Shown here in pieces: positions 23,486 through 32,879 of a stretch of DNA of 64,000 bases. Position numbers and translations under genes: made by a program. Each line of letters starts with the position of its first letter. The first letter of the stretch is position 1. This DNA comes from Sphingomonas aurantiaca (lineage in GTDB: Bacteria > Pseudomonadota > Alphaproteobacteria > Sphingomonadales > Sphingomonadaceae): contig NZ_QAOG01000007.1 in NCBI RefSeq assembly GCF_003050705.1, positions 69,995 to 133,994 on the forward strand, given 5' to 3'. Under the pieces are notes generated by a model that was not told where the DNA came from, did not search any database, and worked only from the letters and a program-made list of their open reading frames with translations.

Positions 23486-26098
23486 ATGCGTTCATTTGCG
23501 ATAGCGCTTGCCGCCACAGCTGCGATGCCGATGCCTGGGTTTGCGCAGGAGGTCGTTCGGGAAGCCGACGCAGTCGAAGACAATGATGAGGCCCGGGAGA
23601 TCGTCGTTACGGGCAGTCGTTTTGGCGGCCGCACGACAACGCAATCGTCGACGCCAGTGGACGCCATATCGCGTGAGGCGCTGCAACAGAGTGGGCGTGT
23701 CGATCTCATCCAGATGCTGAAGGTTCAGGTGCCGAGCTTCAGCGCCCCGCGACCGCTGGCATCAGGTGTCGGCGATTTCATCCAGCCACCTTCCCTGCGC
23801 GGACTAGGGGCCGGCGAACTGCTTGTGCTGATCAATGGCAAACGTCGCCACACCACAGCCGACCTCAATTCGAGCAACGGCATCGGTCGCGGCGACGTCG
23901 CGGTTGATTTCAATGCCATTCCGACCCTTGCCATGTCGAGAATCGAAGTGCTGCGCGACGGTGCTGCCGCCCAATACGGCTCGGACGCGATCTCGGGGGT
24001 GATCAACATGATCCTCGACCGCTCGCTCGGCACCATCGCGCAGGCAGGCTATGTGCAGACCACGAAGGGCGACGGTGACACCTACGAGGCAAGCGCCGCC
24101 ACCGGCATCCCGCTCGGAGCGAACGGGGTCCTGCGCCTGACCGCAGCTTACCAAGACCGGGACGGCACTAATCGTGCGCGGGCAGATACGCGGCAGCAGT
24201 ATTTCGGGACGAACGCCGCTGGTCGGCCGGTCGCGCCTTCTGGCAATTATGGCTCCGGTGTTGGACTGACACCATCGAACGGGACGCTCGACCCGCGGGA
24301 AGCCAGGTTCGACCGGAACGTATTTCAGCAGGGCGATCAGCCAAACCGAAACTACCAGCTCTTCTACAACCTCGTCGCGCCCCTGCCAGGGGGCACCGAA
24401 CTCTACAGCTTCGGTGGCTACAATCGCCTCGACGGCGACATCCAGTACTTCTTCCGCCGTCCTGGACAGGACGAGACGGTACGCGCGCTCTACCCGGACG
24501 GTTACAGCCCAGGCCTCGACACCAGGCTGGAGAATTTCTCCACCGCGATCGGTCTGCGTGGAGACGATCTGGCAGGGTTCGGTTGGGACCTGTCGACCGT
24601 CTATGGCGTCAGCACCGTCCGCACGACTTACGTCGACAGCGTCAACGTGTCCTTGGGGGCTGCCTCCCCGTCGCGCTTTTACCGCGGCGGTAGCGACTTT
24701 TATCAATGGACCTCGAACCTCGATTTCACGCGAGAGATCCCGGTCGGTGACGATCAGCCGTTTAGACTGGCTTTCGGCGCCGAGTATCGCGAGGAAGCCT
24801 ACCGTCTCTTCTCGGGGGCGCCCGATGGCTATCGCAATGGCGGCGTATTGATCCCGGATGGCCCCAACGCCGGTCGTCCAGGGCCGATAGGTTCGCAACC
24901 CGGACCGAGCAACGGACCCGATGATCGTGCCTCGATCACTCGTGACAGCGTCGCGATGTATGGCGAAGTGGAAAAGCAGTTTTTTGGCCGGCTGTTGCTG
25001 TCAGGTGCGGCCAGGCACGAACGTTATTCCGACTTCGGCAGCACCACGAATTTCAAGGCTGCCGGGCGGCTCGGTCTGTTCGGCGGGCTTGCGCTGCGAG
25101 GCTCTTACAACACCGGCTTTCGTGCGCCTGCGCTGGCACAGTCCGGCTATAACGCATCGAATACGCTGATCCTCAACGGTGCCCAGGCGATCGTACGAGT
25201 GGCGGCAGTCGACAATCCTGCAGCGCGGCTGGCAGGCGCGACTGACCTGAAACCTGAACAGTCACGCAACGTATCTATCGGTACCGTCTTCGAGGCTGGC
25301 GGTTTCACAGCGACACTCGATGCCTACCGGATCAAGGTGCGTGACCGCATCGCCATCTCATCGACCTTTCAGGACGCCCGCCTGACCAGCTATTTGGCAG
25401 CCAACGGGCAGTCTGGCTTCGCTGCGTTGTCGTTCCTGACCAACGCGGTCGACACGGAGACAAAGGGCATCGATCTGGTCATGAACTACCGACATCGCTT
25501 TGGAGGCGGAAGCCGGATCACAGCCACGCTTGCCGGCAATTACAACAAGACGACGTTCGACAGAATCGCGGGCACCCCGGCACCGATCGCGGCGCTGGGC
25601 ATCACCACGCCACTCTTTGATCTCACCCAGCAGCTCCGCTTCTCTGACAGCCTACCGCGCGACAAGATCACGCTGGATCTGAACTATGCGCGAGGGCCGT
25701 TTACGTTCTCCGTCACCAACACCCGGTATGGTCGCGTCGCGACGGTAGCGTTGCTCAATCGTACGCCGGCTCAAGTCGCAGCATTGGTACAGGGCTATGA
25801 CGTTCGCTTGGTTCCCTCGGTAGGTAGTGCGGCGAACTCGGACATCATCCAGCGCTTTGGTGCCAAGATTCTGACGGATATCGATGTCGGCTGGCAGGCG
25901 ACCCGTGCGCTTAGGCTCAGCGTGGGAGCGCAAAACGTCTTCAACATCTATCCGGACGAAAATATCGCCTCAACGGTCTCTAGCGTTGCGGTCGGGAGCA
26001 ATGGCGCCGACAATGCCGGCACCCAGCCTTACAACGCCGTTTCCCCGTTCGGATTCAACGGTAGATCAGTGTTCATGCGCGGCAGTTACAGCTTTTAA
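23486..26098 (+). CDS. Large TonB-dependent receptor
   Basis: 870 residues with a signal (MRSFAIALAATAAMPMPGFAQ). The plug contains EIVVTGSRFGGRTT, LIQMLKVQVPSFSAPRPLASGVGDFIQPPSLRGLGAGELLVLINGKRRH at about 75-125 and SRIEVLRDGAAAQYGSDAISGVINMIL near 155-180; the barrel ends SVFMRGSYSF. The subgroup with PxLRGLGxGxxLVLxNGRR is the large sphingomonad/xanthomonad class often tied to peptide or sugar uptake rather than siderophores. AAGGGG precedes the start. It directly follows the M14/ABC operon (117 bp), so a receptor-peptidase-exporter unit is likely. Confidence 0.88.
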   Translation: MRSFAIALAATAAMPMPGFAQEVVREADAVEDNDEAREIVVTGSRFGGRTTTQSSTPVDAISREALQQSGRVDLIQMLKVQVPSFSAPRPLASGVGDFIQPPSLRGLGAGELLVLINGKRRHTTADLNSSNGIGRGDVAVDFNAIPTLAMSRIEVLRDGAAAQYGSDAISGVINMILDRSLGTIAQAGYVQTTKGDGDTYEASAATGIPLGANGVLRLTAAYQDRDGTNRARADTRQQYFGTNAAGRPVAPSGNYGSGVGLTPSNGTLDPREARFDRNVFQQGDQPNRNYQLFYNLVAPLPGGTELYSFGGYNRLDGDIQYFFRRPGQDETVRALYPDGYSPGLDTRLENFSTAIGLRGDDLAGFGWDLSTVYGVSTVRTTYVDSVNVSLGAASPSRFYRGGSDFYQWTSNLDFTREIPVGDDQPFRLAFGAEYREEAYRLFSGAPDGYRNGGVLIPDGPNAGRPGPIGSQPGPSNGPDDRASITRDSVAMYGEVEKQFFGRLLLSGAARHERYSDFGSTTNFKAAGRLGLFGGLALRGSYNTGFRAPALAQSGYNASNTLILNGAQAIVRVAAVDNPAARLAGATDLKPEQSRNVSIGTVFEAGGFTATLDAYRIKVRDRIAISSTFQDARLTSYLAANGQSGFAALSFLTNAVDTETKGIDLVMNYRHRFGGGSRITATLAGNYNKTTFDRIAGTPAPIAALGITTPLFDLTQQLRFSDSLPRDKITLDLNYARGPFTFSVTNTRYGRVATVALLNRTPAQVAALVQGYDVRLVPSVGSAANSDIIQRFGAKILTDIDVGWQATRALRLSVGAQNVFNIYPDENIASTVSSVAVGSNGADNAGTQPYNAVSPFGFNGRSVFMRGSYSF

Positions 26099-26446
26099 CA
26101 CGGCATGACTCAGGACGGAGTGTTGAGCGTAGCGATAACTGAAAGGGACCTGCTGCGTCGCTTCCCTCGAACGAGGCGCTGGCTGGGACGGGAGTCTCCC
26201 GCCCTTCGCACTGTCTGAACGATGACGCCAGTTCGTGGGCACCTATGTGGAAAACCCAGTCGCAATTACGATTATGCGACAAACAGGTGTTTTGCGACAC
26301 TTGGGCGGGTCGCATGTAGCGCTGACAAGCCGCGCCGATCAGCATCGACGGTTACACAGCAATCGGCTGTCCTGCTGTCGCGAAAGTTAGGACTTCCGCG
26401 AGAATGCCGCGGAAGTCCTATGTGATACGGGCTTTAGGTGACTTGC
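26099..26446. other. Intergenic stretch with hairpin and dispersed repeat
   Basis: No gene is supported. It holds a GC hairpin (GGGACGGGAGTCTCCCGCCC, 26185-26204; stem CGGGA/TCCCG), plausible as a weak terminator for the receptor gene, and one copy of the 52-bp repeat at 26245-26296. Confidence 0.45.
26245..26296. repeat. Short dispersed repeat, copy 1
   Basis: Matches 44437-44487 with about ten differences in 52 bp, including the identical 17-mer CAAACAGGTGTTTTGCG and AGTCGCAAT. Differences fall mainly in the middle. In the other copy AGTCGcaatcaCGACT forms a hairpin; here the 3' arm is ATGATT-like and the stem is weaker. In one minus-strand frame both copies give a similar peptide (QNTCL..R.CDW.F). 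Confidence 0.6.
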
Positions 26447-26881
26447 TTAGATTGTGATCTCGCCCTCATCGCTACCATCCCAGTAGCGGATCGCCTTTGC
26501 ATCGACACGGATCATTACGATACCGGGTGTGTCGATGCCCTCGGGAAAGTACCGATCGAGATCCTTGGTCCAGTGATCGGCGAACGCGCCTTTGTCCTCG
26601 ATCAGCGCAGCGGCGCCTTCGACAGTTACAAACAGCGGGGGACCGCCGAGCATACCGACGGCACCGGTATAGCTAAGCGTGACGTGCGGATCGGCACGCA
26701 GGTCAGTAATCTTTCGCGAGTTTTGGTAGGCGAAAAAGTAGCTGTCGCCTTGGTATTCTACATCGCCGTTGTTGCTCATCGGGCGGGCTGTCAGGGTGCC
26801 ATTGGGTGAGCGAGTGGCCATCATCGTGAAGTCCAACTTTGCCATCTTCTTTGACAGGTCGTGTAGGCTGAGGTCCGACAT
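26447..26881 (-). CDS. Pyridoxamine-phosphate-oxidase-fold protein (general stress protein 26-like)
   Basis: 144 residues. Split-barrel flavin-binding fold: LDFTMMATRSPNGTLTARPMSNNGDVEYQGDSYFFAYQNSRKITDLRADPHVTLSYT, then FVTVEGAAALIEDKGAFADHWTKDLDRYFPEGIDTPGIVMIRVDAKAIRYWDG. This matches the stress-protein-26 subgroup, which binds flavin but usually lacks PdxH substrate residues, so it is unlikely to make pyridoxal phosphate. GGAG precedes the start. Monocistronic. Confidence 0.85.
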   Translation of the reverse strand: MSDLSLHDLSKKMAKLDFTMMATRSPNGTLTARPMSNNGDVEYQGDSYFFAYQNSRKITDLRADPHVTLSYTGAVGMLGGPPLFVTVEGAAALIEDKGAFADHWTKDLDRYFPEGIDTPGIVMIRVDAKAIRYWDGSDEGEITI

Positions 26882-27065
26882 CGTGTTGCTCCTTCAAAGT
26901 GGGGCCATGAAAGTTTGCCCAAGCGGTTGCAACGAACATGGTGGCATAACGGTCGCGTGCGGCAATACGACTATCGGTACAATCGGGAACAGTTTTTGGA
27001 AAATGGACAGGTGAGACAGAGGCCCCTCCCCAGTTCTGCCGAGCCACCTCTGTTCGCAGTAGTTG

Positions 27066-27563
27066 CTAAGAACCACTGCTCACGACTGCAGATAACGATC
27101 CGTCCGGATTGCGCCCCTCACGAATTAGTACAGCATCCTGTTGCACTTGCCGGATATCTTGCGGACTGCCTTCTCTAGCCGGCGGAAGCGCAACCTCGGC
27201 AATTCCCCCGACGTTAGCCGAACCATGGAGCGCACCTGCTATCTCACGATCAAATTCGCCTGCTTCGATAGCGGCCCGCATGTTCACTAGGTAGTCGGCA
27301 AAGCGGTCAGCGGGAATGAAGTTCGTCGTTTGACCACCGATCGTCAGTGTCGCCCCATTTCGCGTCGTGGGCGTGAAGGCAACATGCTCGCCGTCACGGA
27401 CGAACCATACTCCTGAATGAACACCGTCGGTCGCCCATGCCTTTTCGGCCAGATGTAAGTCCTGCAAAACCTCGTCACGGTCGGAAATTGGGTCAGCAGA
27501 TGGCGACGAGACGACATCCTTCAAAGCAGACTTGGCCGCGTTAACAATGTTTTCTAGTGCCAT
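27066..27563 (-). CDS. Conserved hypothetical protein
   Basis: 165 residues from the ATG at 27563, chosen for GGAGAAGTGAA just upstream; the frame stays open to 27755 without a better start. The N-terminus is amphipathic (MALENIVNAAKSALKDVVSS). The middle reads AEKAWATDGVHSGVWFVRDGEHVAFTPTTRNGATLTIGGQTTNFIPADRFADYLVNMRAAIEAGEFD and the tail is charged. No signal or membrane segment. I do not recognise the family. Confidence 0.6.
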   Translation of the reverse strand: MALENIVNAAKSALKDVVSSPSADPISDRDEVLQDLHLAEKAWATDGVHSGVWFVRDGEHVAFTPTTRNGATLTIGGQTTNFIPADRFADYLVNMRAAIEAGEFDREIAGALHGSANVGGIAEVALPPAREGSPQDIRQVQQDAVLIREGRNPDGSLSAVVSSGS

Positions 27564-27678
27564 TTCACTTCTCCAATACGGCTCCGGGACGTTATGAACG
27601 CAACGGTCTAATTTGCAGATCGGGCGCAGGTTCACTGAATCAAATCGCCAGCGCCCCGCGTGGTCGGGCGTGCGGCTG

Positions 27679-27822
27679 ATGTCGCCGGGCGCGCTCAGCA
27701 ACGTCCATGTGCTGCGGCTCGACTTCGACGGGCAGCTCGCCACCAATGACATCAAGGAAAGCGACTACGCTGAGTTCGCCACCGATGGCAAAACGCTCAA
27801 AGAGAATAACCTGAAGCCATAA
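27679..27822 (+). pseudogene. Small coding remnant
   Basis: From MSPGALSNVHVLRL to KENNLKP the codons have the strong G/C third-position bias of true genes here, yet no RBS or family is visible, and the frame is blocked upstream by sequence antisense to the promoter of the neighbouring gene. It may be the 3' end of a lost gene. The alternative is a real 47-residue protein. Confidence 0.3.
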
Positions 27823-27941
27823 ACAGACGAGCATGCCGCCGTCGTGACATCGTCTAACGACGGCGGAGACCCGCGTGGTTGTTCATGGTCGCCGCTTCCT
27901 GCTTGCCCAAACAGTCAGCGACGAGAACTTGCGCTAGGAAT

Positions 27942-28739
27942 TCATTGTCGCGGCATGGTCAGGGCGGCTTCGTTTTTGACAATCATACGCCGCCACAATG
28001 GCAGGATGGGGATCCCCGCCTGATACCCAACCGTTCGCCAGCGGCCGTTCCGCTGCACCTGCAACGATGTCCAAAACGGCGACGTATCGCGGTAGGCCGT
28101 TCGCACCAGCAATCGGCCTGATCCAGCTATCAAGGCTTCAAGCCCTTCCGCGAGGTCAGCCGGCAAGCCGATTTCCGGATTTCCAGGGGCCGCCCCATCA
28201 AGCGCCCACCCATCGCCCCAGCAATGGATCGAGCCCTTCTCGAGCGCCAGCGTGACCGCGAAGGAAAGCCCCGGCTGCACGGGGAGGGTGCAGACGACCT
28301 CGAAAGACACGTCGTCCGGCCATTGCAGATCAAGATGATGTCGCTGCGCCAGATCGACAAAGGCGGCGCGGGCGGCTGGGTGATAACTCGCCCATGTCCA
28401 ACCGCTATCTGCCAAGGCCCGCGCTGATCCCAGCGCATGTGGGTCTGTCGATCCGACCGGCCAGGCCAGCACCCGTGCCTTGCCCTGCTCGAACTGGTCG
28501 TCAGAGATAAGACCTCGCTCCCGCAGTTCCTGTAGTTCGCGAATTTCGCTAGCGAGTGACCGGATCGGTGTCGGTGTAACGACCGCCTTTCGCGATGGCA
28601 GACACAGGAGCAACGCGACGGCAATGGGGCCGGTGAGCGCGCCTAGGATCGTCCACAGGATCACAGAACGATCCCTCACAGTGGCAATCACGCCGCTCAG
28701 GATCGTACTGACGAACATGGACAGAATAAGTCCGTTCAT
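27942..28739 (-). CDS. Membrane protein with SHOCT domain
   Basis: 265 residues. Two N-terminal hydrophobic segments (LILSMFVSTILSGVIATV; VILWTILGALTGPIAVALLLCL) are followed by a SHOCT motif at about 64-90 (EIRELQELRERGLISDDQFEQGKARVL), the short C-terminal-type module that often marks oligomerising or anchoring segments. The rest (residues 95-265) is an unassigned soluble domain. Start overlaps the stop of the upstream gene (28736-28739), so both are one operon. Confidence 0.7.
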   Translation of the reverse strand: MNGLILSMFVSTILSGVIATVRDRSVILWTILGALTGPIAVALLLCLPSRKAVVTPTPIRSLASEIRELQELRERGLISDDQFEQGKARVLAWPVGSTDPHALGSARALADSGWTWASYHPAARAAFVDLAQRHHLDLQWPDDVSFEVVCTLPVQPGLSFAVTLALEKGSIHCWGDGWALDGAAPGNPEIGLPADLAEGLEALIAGSGRLLVRTAYRDTSPFWTSLQVQRNGRWRTVGYQAGIPILPLWRRMIVKNEAALTMPRQ

Positions 28740-29692
28740 ATGCCGATTCCCTTCACGGCGAGGGCGCGCGCAGACAGCGGCACGGCTCCAGGCAGCAAAG
28801 CTAGCACATGGGCGGCCAGCGGCACGGCACCGAGATTGGCCGTGAAGTTCAGCAGCGATCCGTAGAAGGTGAAGTCAAGATTGACGGTGCCCCTGCCCTG
28901 CCGGACATCGACACATTCGATTTCGGCATAACGACGTTTCCGCTGGCGAGCGACGCGGAAACGAATGCCGTCAGGTTCGATCACGAACAGCGGTTTGGCA
29001 TTGTTCGACGCGACCGCATACCACCACGGCAGACCGCGGACTCCGGTGAAGGTCGCAAGCACGGGTATCGTTGCCGCGCCTGCCCCGTCGACAGTGATGT
29101 TAGCAACCACGGCTCGTTCGTAGGCGCGACGTCCCAGCCGCGACGACAGCCAGGCCATCCCGCGGTACGTCGCATATGCCAGTCCGACGAACGCCATCCC
29201 CTGGAGGACGAAGACCAGCGCAAACCCCAGGGCTGTCCACGTGGTTTCAGGTACTTTTTCTTCGTCGGACACCGCTTCGCGGTCGTCCCCCTGGCATGGC
29301 CCCAGATAGCGGCTTGTCGTGTCGAAGGACTGAGCCAACTCCGCCTGCATGCCTGCCCGTGCCACCAAGGTTTCGGTGGAAAGCCGATACTGGCGGGCCA
29401 GATCACCTGATAGCTCCCGTTGTATGATCAGCAGCGTACCGGGTTGGCCACTTTCACATTCCACCCTGGAAACGATCCCGGCAGTTGTTTTCCTGACTTT
29501 GGCGGCAGTGCAGTTCGCAGGCCATAAACTGAGCGAGTGCAACGGTGCATCGGCAGCGACGCAGCATCGGACTGGTGCAACTTGCGCAGCACCGGCGATG
29601 CTGACCCGGGTCTCCCATAATCCAGCCCGCTGCCCCTGGCCGACCGCGGGCATGAAGATCAGAACACCCGGTAGCAGCTTGAGCCACCGCAT
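28736..29692 (-). CDS. DUF3617-like exported domain, membrane helix, C-terminal cytoplasmic domain
   Basis: 318 residues from the ATG at 29692; an ATG ten codons upstream is the alternative. Signal-like MRWLKLLPGVLIFMPAVGQG, then a periplasmic part resembling DUF3617 (GLWETRVSIAGAAQ.., CCVAADAPL, paired cysteines, RVECESGQPG..IIQRELSGD). A single helix at about 160-182 (TTWTALGFALVFVLQGMAFVGLAY) separates it from a C-terminal domain of about 130 residues that could be PH-like. The combination suggests a sensor or scaffold across the inner membrane. Function unknown. Confidence 0.6.
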   Translation of the reverse strand: MRWLKLLPGVLIFMPAVGQGQRAGLWETRVSIAGAAQVAPVRCCVAADAPLHSLSLWPANCTAAKVRKTTAGIVSRVECESGQPGTLLIIQRELSGDLARQYRLSTETLVARAGMQAELAQSFDTTSRYLGPCQGDDREAVSDEEKVPETTWTALGFALVFVLQGMAFVGLAYATYRGMAWLSSRLGRRAYERAVVANITVDGAGAATIPVLATFTGVRGLPWWYAVASNNAKPLFVIEPDGIRFRVARQRKRRYAEIECVDVRQGRGTVNLDFTFYGSLLNFTANLGAVPLAAHVLALLPGAVPLSARALAVKGIGI

Positions 29693-29826
29693 GATTGAGC
29701 CGGGACAGCTTATAATTAGCATCGTCTGTTGTGGCGTATGAACAATCGAAGGTCCGATTTGAATCGCAGCAGCTCGCTGGTTGGCGGGTGGCGCTGCCCT
29801 AACTCATATGTACTTCACGCGAGATG

Positions 29827-31137
29827 TCAGGCGAGGCCTTTGGCAGGGGCGGCTACTATGTCCTCGTTATCGTCTGCCTCATTAAGCTGGCCAAGCTCGC
29901 CAGACGCCCGCGCTTTTCTACCATACACAAGCTCGAACAGGGGCGATGCCATCAGCGTCGTCACGATGGCCATGACGACCAGCATCGAGAACAGCGCAGG
30001 ACCGATGATGCCCTTTTGCAGACCAATGTTGATGATGATGAGCTCCATCAACCCGCGTGCATTCATCAGCGTGCCGACCGCCATGGCGGTCGCATTGTCC
30101 TGACCCGTGACACGGGCTGCCGCCCAGCATGCCAACCCTTTGGCCGCAACCGAACCCACTAGAATCACGGTAGCGATGGCAGCCAGGTTGAGGCTGTTGA
30201 CCATTGTGAGTTGCGTGTTGAGCCCTGAGAAGGCGAAGAACATCGGCACGAGCAGCGCTGTGGTAAACGGTTCAACCTGCTTTCTAATCTCACGGGTCAG
30301 CAGCCCACGCGGCATTGCCACACCGAGCAGAAAGCCTCCGAACACCGAGTGCAGTCCGGCAGCGTCCATAGCCCAAGCGCTCAACCCAAACAGCATGACC
30401 GCGACGGCCAGGATTTGCGGGGTGACCTTACCTTCACGCTCCGCCCAACGGGCAAGTGGCGCCAGCAGCTTTGGACCCAGGACAATCATGAACGCGGCAA
30501 ACAGACCGCCGCCAACGATGGCCTTGATGGCGACCTCCGGACCTCCGCCAAAGCTCGCCAGGACGATCGCGAGCACCGTCCACGCACCGGCATCGTCGAT
30601 TGCACCGGCAGACAGTGCCAGCGAACCGAGCGGCGTCTTCGTCAGCCCGCGTTCCTGAATGATGCGCGCGAGCACGGGAAACGCGGTGATCGAGATACAG
30701 GCACCCATGAAAAGCGTCGCCTGGACGCTGGTTATGCCTTTGCCGAAGAGATCGAGGTTGAGGAGCCACGGCGTGAGCGCCACGGCAACGAGGAAAGGCG
30801 CGGCCATGCCAGACACTGAAACAGCAACCGCGCTCCTTGCGTTCAATCGGAAATGGTCGGTGCGGAAGCCAAGGCCGACGAGAAACATGTAGAGCCCGAC
30901 GCCGAGCTGGGCACAGACATACAGCACCGGCTTTGCATCCTTGGGGAAGATCATCGCCTGGACGTCGGGCGCAAGCAGCCCGAGCAGCGACGGCCCCAGG
31001 ATGACGCCGGCGATCATCTCCCCGATGACTTGCGGTTGATCGAAGAAGCGCTTCATGATCCAGCCCATCGCACGGCATGCGGCGACGATGACGAAGACCT
31101 GCAAAAAGAATGCTACGCTCAGCTCAGATAGAGCCAT
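29827..31137 (-). CDS. CPA2-type cation:proton antiporter
   Basis: 436 residues with about twelve membrane helices, as in KefB/Na+/H+ exchanger proteins: AACRAMGWIMKRFFDQPQVIGEMIAGVILGPSLLG at 20-55, ACISITAFPVLARIIQERGL near 148 and LSAGAIDDAGAWTVLAIVLA near 180, which holds the AIDD motif used for ion and proton binding. There is no C-terminal TrkA/RCK domain, so it lacks nucleotide gating. It exchanges K+ or Na+ for H+ at the inner membrane. Monocistronic; 410 bp separate it from the divergent HPP gene. Confidence 0.88.
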   Translation of the reverse strand: MALSELSVAFFLQVFVIVAACRAMGWIMKRFFDQPQVIGEMIAGVILGPSLLGLLAPDVQAMIFPKDAKPVLYVCAQLGVGLYMFLVGLGFRTDHFRLNARSAVAVSVSGMAAPFLVAVALTPWLLNLDLFGKGITSVQATLFMGACISITAFPVLARIIQERGLTKTPLGSLALSAGAIDDAGAWTVLAIVLASFGGGPEVAIKAIVGGGLFAAFMIVLGPKLLAPLARWAEREGKVTPQILAVAVMLFGLSAWAMDAAGLHSVFGGFLLGVAMPRGLLTREIRKQVEPFTTALLVPMFFAFSGLNTQLTMVNSLNLAAIATVILVGSVAAKGLACWAAARVTGQDNATAMAVGTLMNARGLMELIIINIGLQKGIIGPALFSMLVVMAIVTTLMASPLFELVYGRKARASGELGQLNEADDNEDIVAAPAKGLA

Positions 31138-31547
31138 ATGTCCCCCCCATGCGCCAGCCAGCCGATCGATTGTCGATTGTGTCCGCGGTGCCGCTACCTA
31201 CCGCGGAAGAAGACGCAAATCGGGGCCGATTTCAAGCCGGATGCATTGCAGATGGTACATGCACTCAAGCATTCCTGATGATCGCTCCAGGTTCTGTTGC
31301 CCAAGCGCCACAGGGTAGTCGTTCTAATGTCACGCCTTCAGCGTGGACCGCGATCATGCCCCCATGGCACAGGGATCGGTAGAACGTTGCAGGGTCCGGT
31401 TCGGCGTAAGCTCAGTTCGTAAGGAGGCTCAGTCGCGTGCCTGCCATATCCGATACACCGAGCTTGGCAATTCTGCTAACGATTGAGCAGTTGTAGTTGA
31501 TGTGGTTACCGCGGTTTGGTCTCCATCGTTGTGGGTAATCTGAGAAT
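31138..31547. other. Divergent intergenic region
   Basis: It separates the antiporter (minus) from the HPP gene (plus). No gene, repeat or strong hairpin stands out; it presumably holds both promoters. Confidence 0.4.
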
Positions 31548-32261
31548 ATGAGACGGCCATTTTTCCCCATGATGCTTGCTGGTGCAACCCTGCGTGACCG
31601 CCTTTTTGCGTGTATTGGGGGGGTAATCGGGGTCGCACTGACGAGCCTCGTGTGCGCTATGGCGCTGCACGGATCTGAGCCGCTCCCGTTGCTGGTGGCG
31701 CCGATCGGCGCTTCTGCAGTGCTAATTTTTGCCGTCCCGGCGAGCCCATTGGCACAACCTTGGTCGGTGGTCGGCGGTAACATCATATCGGCGCTGGTCG
31801 GCGTAACAGCGGCCCGCTTCGTACCCATACCGTATCTGGCGGCAGGGGTTGCTGTGGGCGGGGCAATTCTGGTCATGTCGCTCCTACGCTGCCTGCATCC
31901 CCCCGGCGGGGCTGCTGCGTTGACAGCAGTGATCGGTGGGCCTTCAGTGCTGGAAGCTGGTTACGCTTTCCCTCTCGTCCCGGTCGGCGTTAATTCACTG
32001 ATCCTAATCTTGGCTGGCATCGCGTTCCACCGGGTTTCGGGCCATTCCTACCCGCACCGCGCAGTCCCGGTAGTAGGTCACAAGCTTGCTGCATCCGAGT
32101 TAAGCATCCCGCACCCCCTAGACATCGACCTTGCGCTCGCGGATCTCGGAGAAACCTTCGATGTGAGCCGGGAAGACCTCGACCTGCTGTTCCGGCGTGT
32201 TGAGTTCCACGCGGCCAGTCGGGCGGCAAGCGGAATTCTCGACAGGCGCCCACGAACTTGA
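31548..32261 (+). CDS. HPP-family membrane protein
   Basis: 237 residues. The first 160 hold four to five helices and the family hallmark HPPGGAAALTAVIGG at about 122-136, with PLLVAPIGASAVLIFAVPASPLAQPWSVVGGN before it. HPP proteins have been linked to nitrite transport and often carry CBS domains; here only about 80 soluble residues follow (ELSIPHPLDIDLALADLGETFDVSREDLDLLFRRVE). No clear RBS: AATATG precedes the coding start. Confidence 0.85.
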   Translation: MRRPFFPMMLAGATLRDRLFACIGGVIGVALTSLVCAMALHGSEPLPLLVAPIGASAVLIFAVPASPLAQPWSVVGGNIISALVGVTAARFVPIPYLAAGVAVGGAILVMSLLRCLHPPGGAAALTAVIGGPSVLEAGYAFPLVPVGVNSLILILAGIAFHRVSGHSYPHRAVPVVGHKLAASELSIPHPLDIDLALADLGETFDVSREDLDLLFRRVEFHAASRAASGILDRRPRT

Positions 32262-32301
32262 CTTTGAATTCATATTTGTAATGCAAACGGGAGTTTTTTA
32301 A

Positions 32302-32556
32302 ATTATAGAATCTATTAATATCCTTCTTGCGCTATTTATAGCGTTGCTTTGCGATTTGCTCTGGCGATCGGAAGCGAGAGCGGAAAAAATATTGTTAACA
32401 TCGCTTACAATGGCAATACTGACCGCCACAATTTGGATTGCTCAGGTCGGTTTAGTCCAAGAAGCGGATCCTATATTTTCTTGGGTTGCCATTTTGTCAG
32501 CAACGCTTCTGCTAAAGTGGCTTCACACCATTATTCGAGAAGTAGACGGAAAATGA
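32302..32556 (+). CDS. Small two-helix membrane protein with unusual start
   Basis: AT-rich frame open from a stop at 32299. A TTG at 32344 is possible but would cut into the first hydrophobic helix (ESINILLALFIALLCDLLW). ATT at 32302 lies 8 bp after GGGAG (32289-32293) and keeps the helix whole, so an ATT start is worth considering. A second helix region follows (LTSLTMAILTATIWIAQVGLV; FSWVAILSATLLLKWL). 84 residues with the ATT start. No family recognised. Low GC suggests foreign origin. Confidence 0.4.
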   Translation: MIESINILLALFIALLCDLLWRSEARAEKILLTSLTMAILTATIWIAQVGLVQEADPIFSWVAILSATLLLKWLHTIIREVDGK

Positions 32557-32879
32557 CGCTATTACTCTGTCTAAAGAGAGTTTAGGATACCAGAAGATTC
32601 GGGATACTAGTCAGGGTTGCTCTTGGGCGTTCGCCCGAGCTTGGCGACAGGAATAGTTCGGGGTATCTTCGTTAGTTTCTCGGCCGTCCGACAGCGGTAA
32701 AAGTCTTCGACGTATCGGCGCGCCGTGTTTTAGATGGCAACTCCCGTCGACTAGACGGTCGGAATGATGCATTCCGTGGATGCGGGTTTTCGGCGATTGG
32801 GAGGTCTGCGCAATCCGAAGGCATCCTGCCAGGTCGCACTGAAATTACGGTACTCCCGGCTGCGCCTTCCGCAAGACGA
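32557..32879. other. Intergenic stretch
   Basis: No gene or repeat is supported between the small membrane protein and the end of the minus-strand gene at 32880. Confidence 0.4.

Noticed and set aside
26222..26425. Short plus-strand ORF across the dispersed repeat
   Set aside because: No RBS; not conserved as a frame in the other copy of the repeat.
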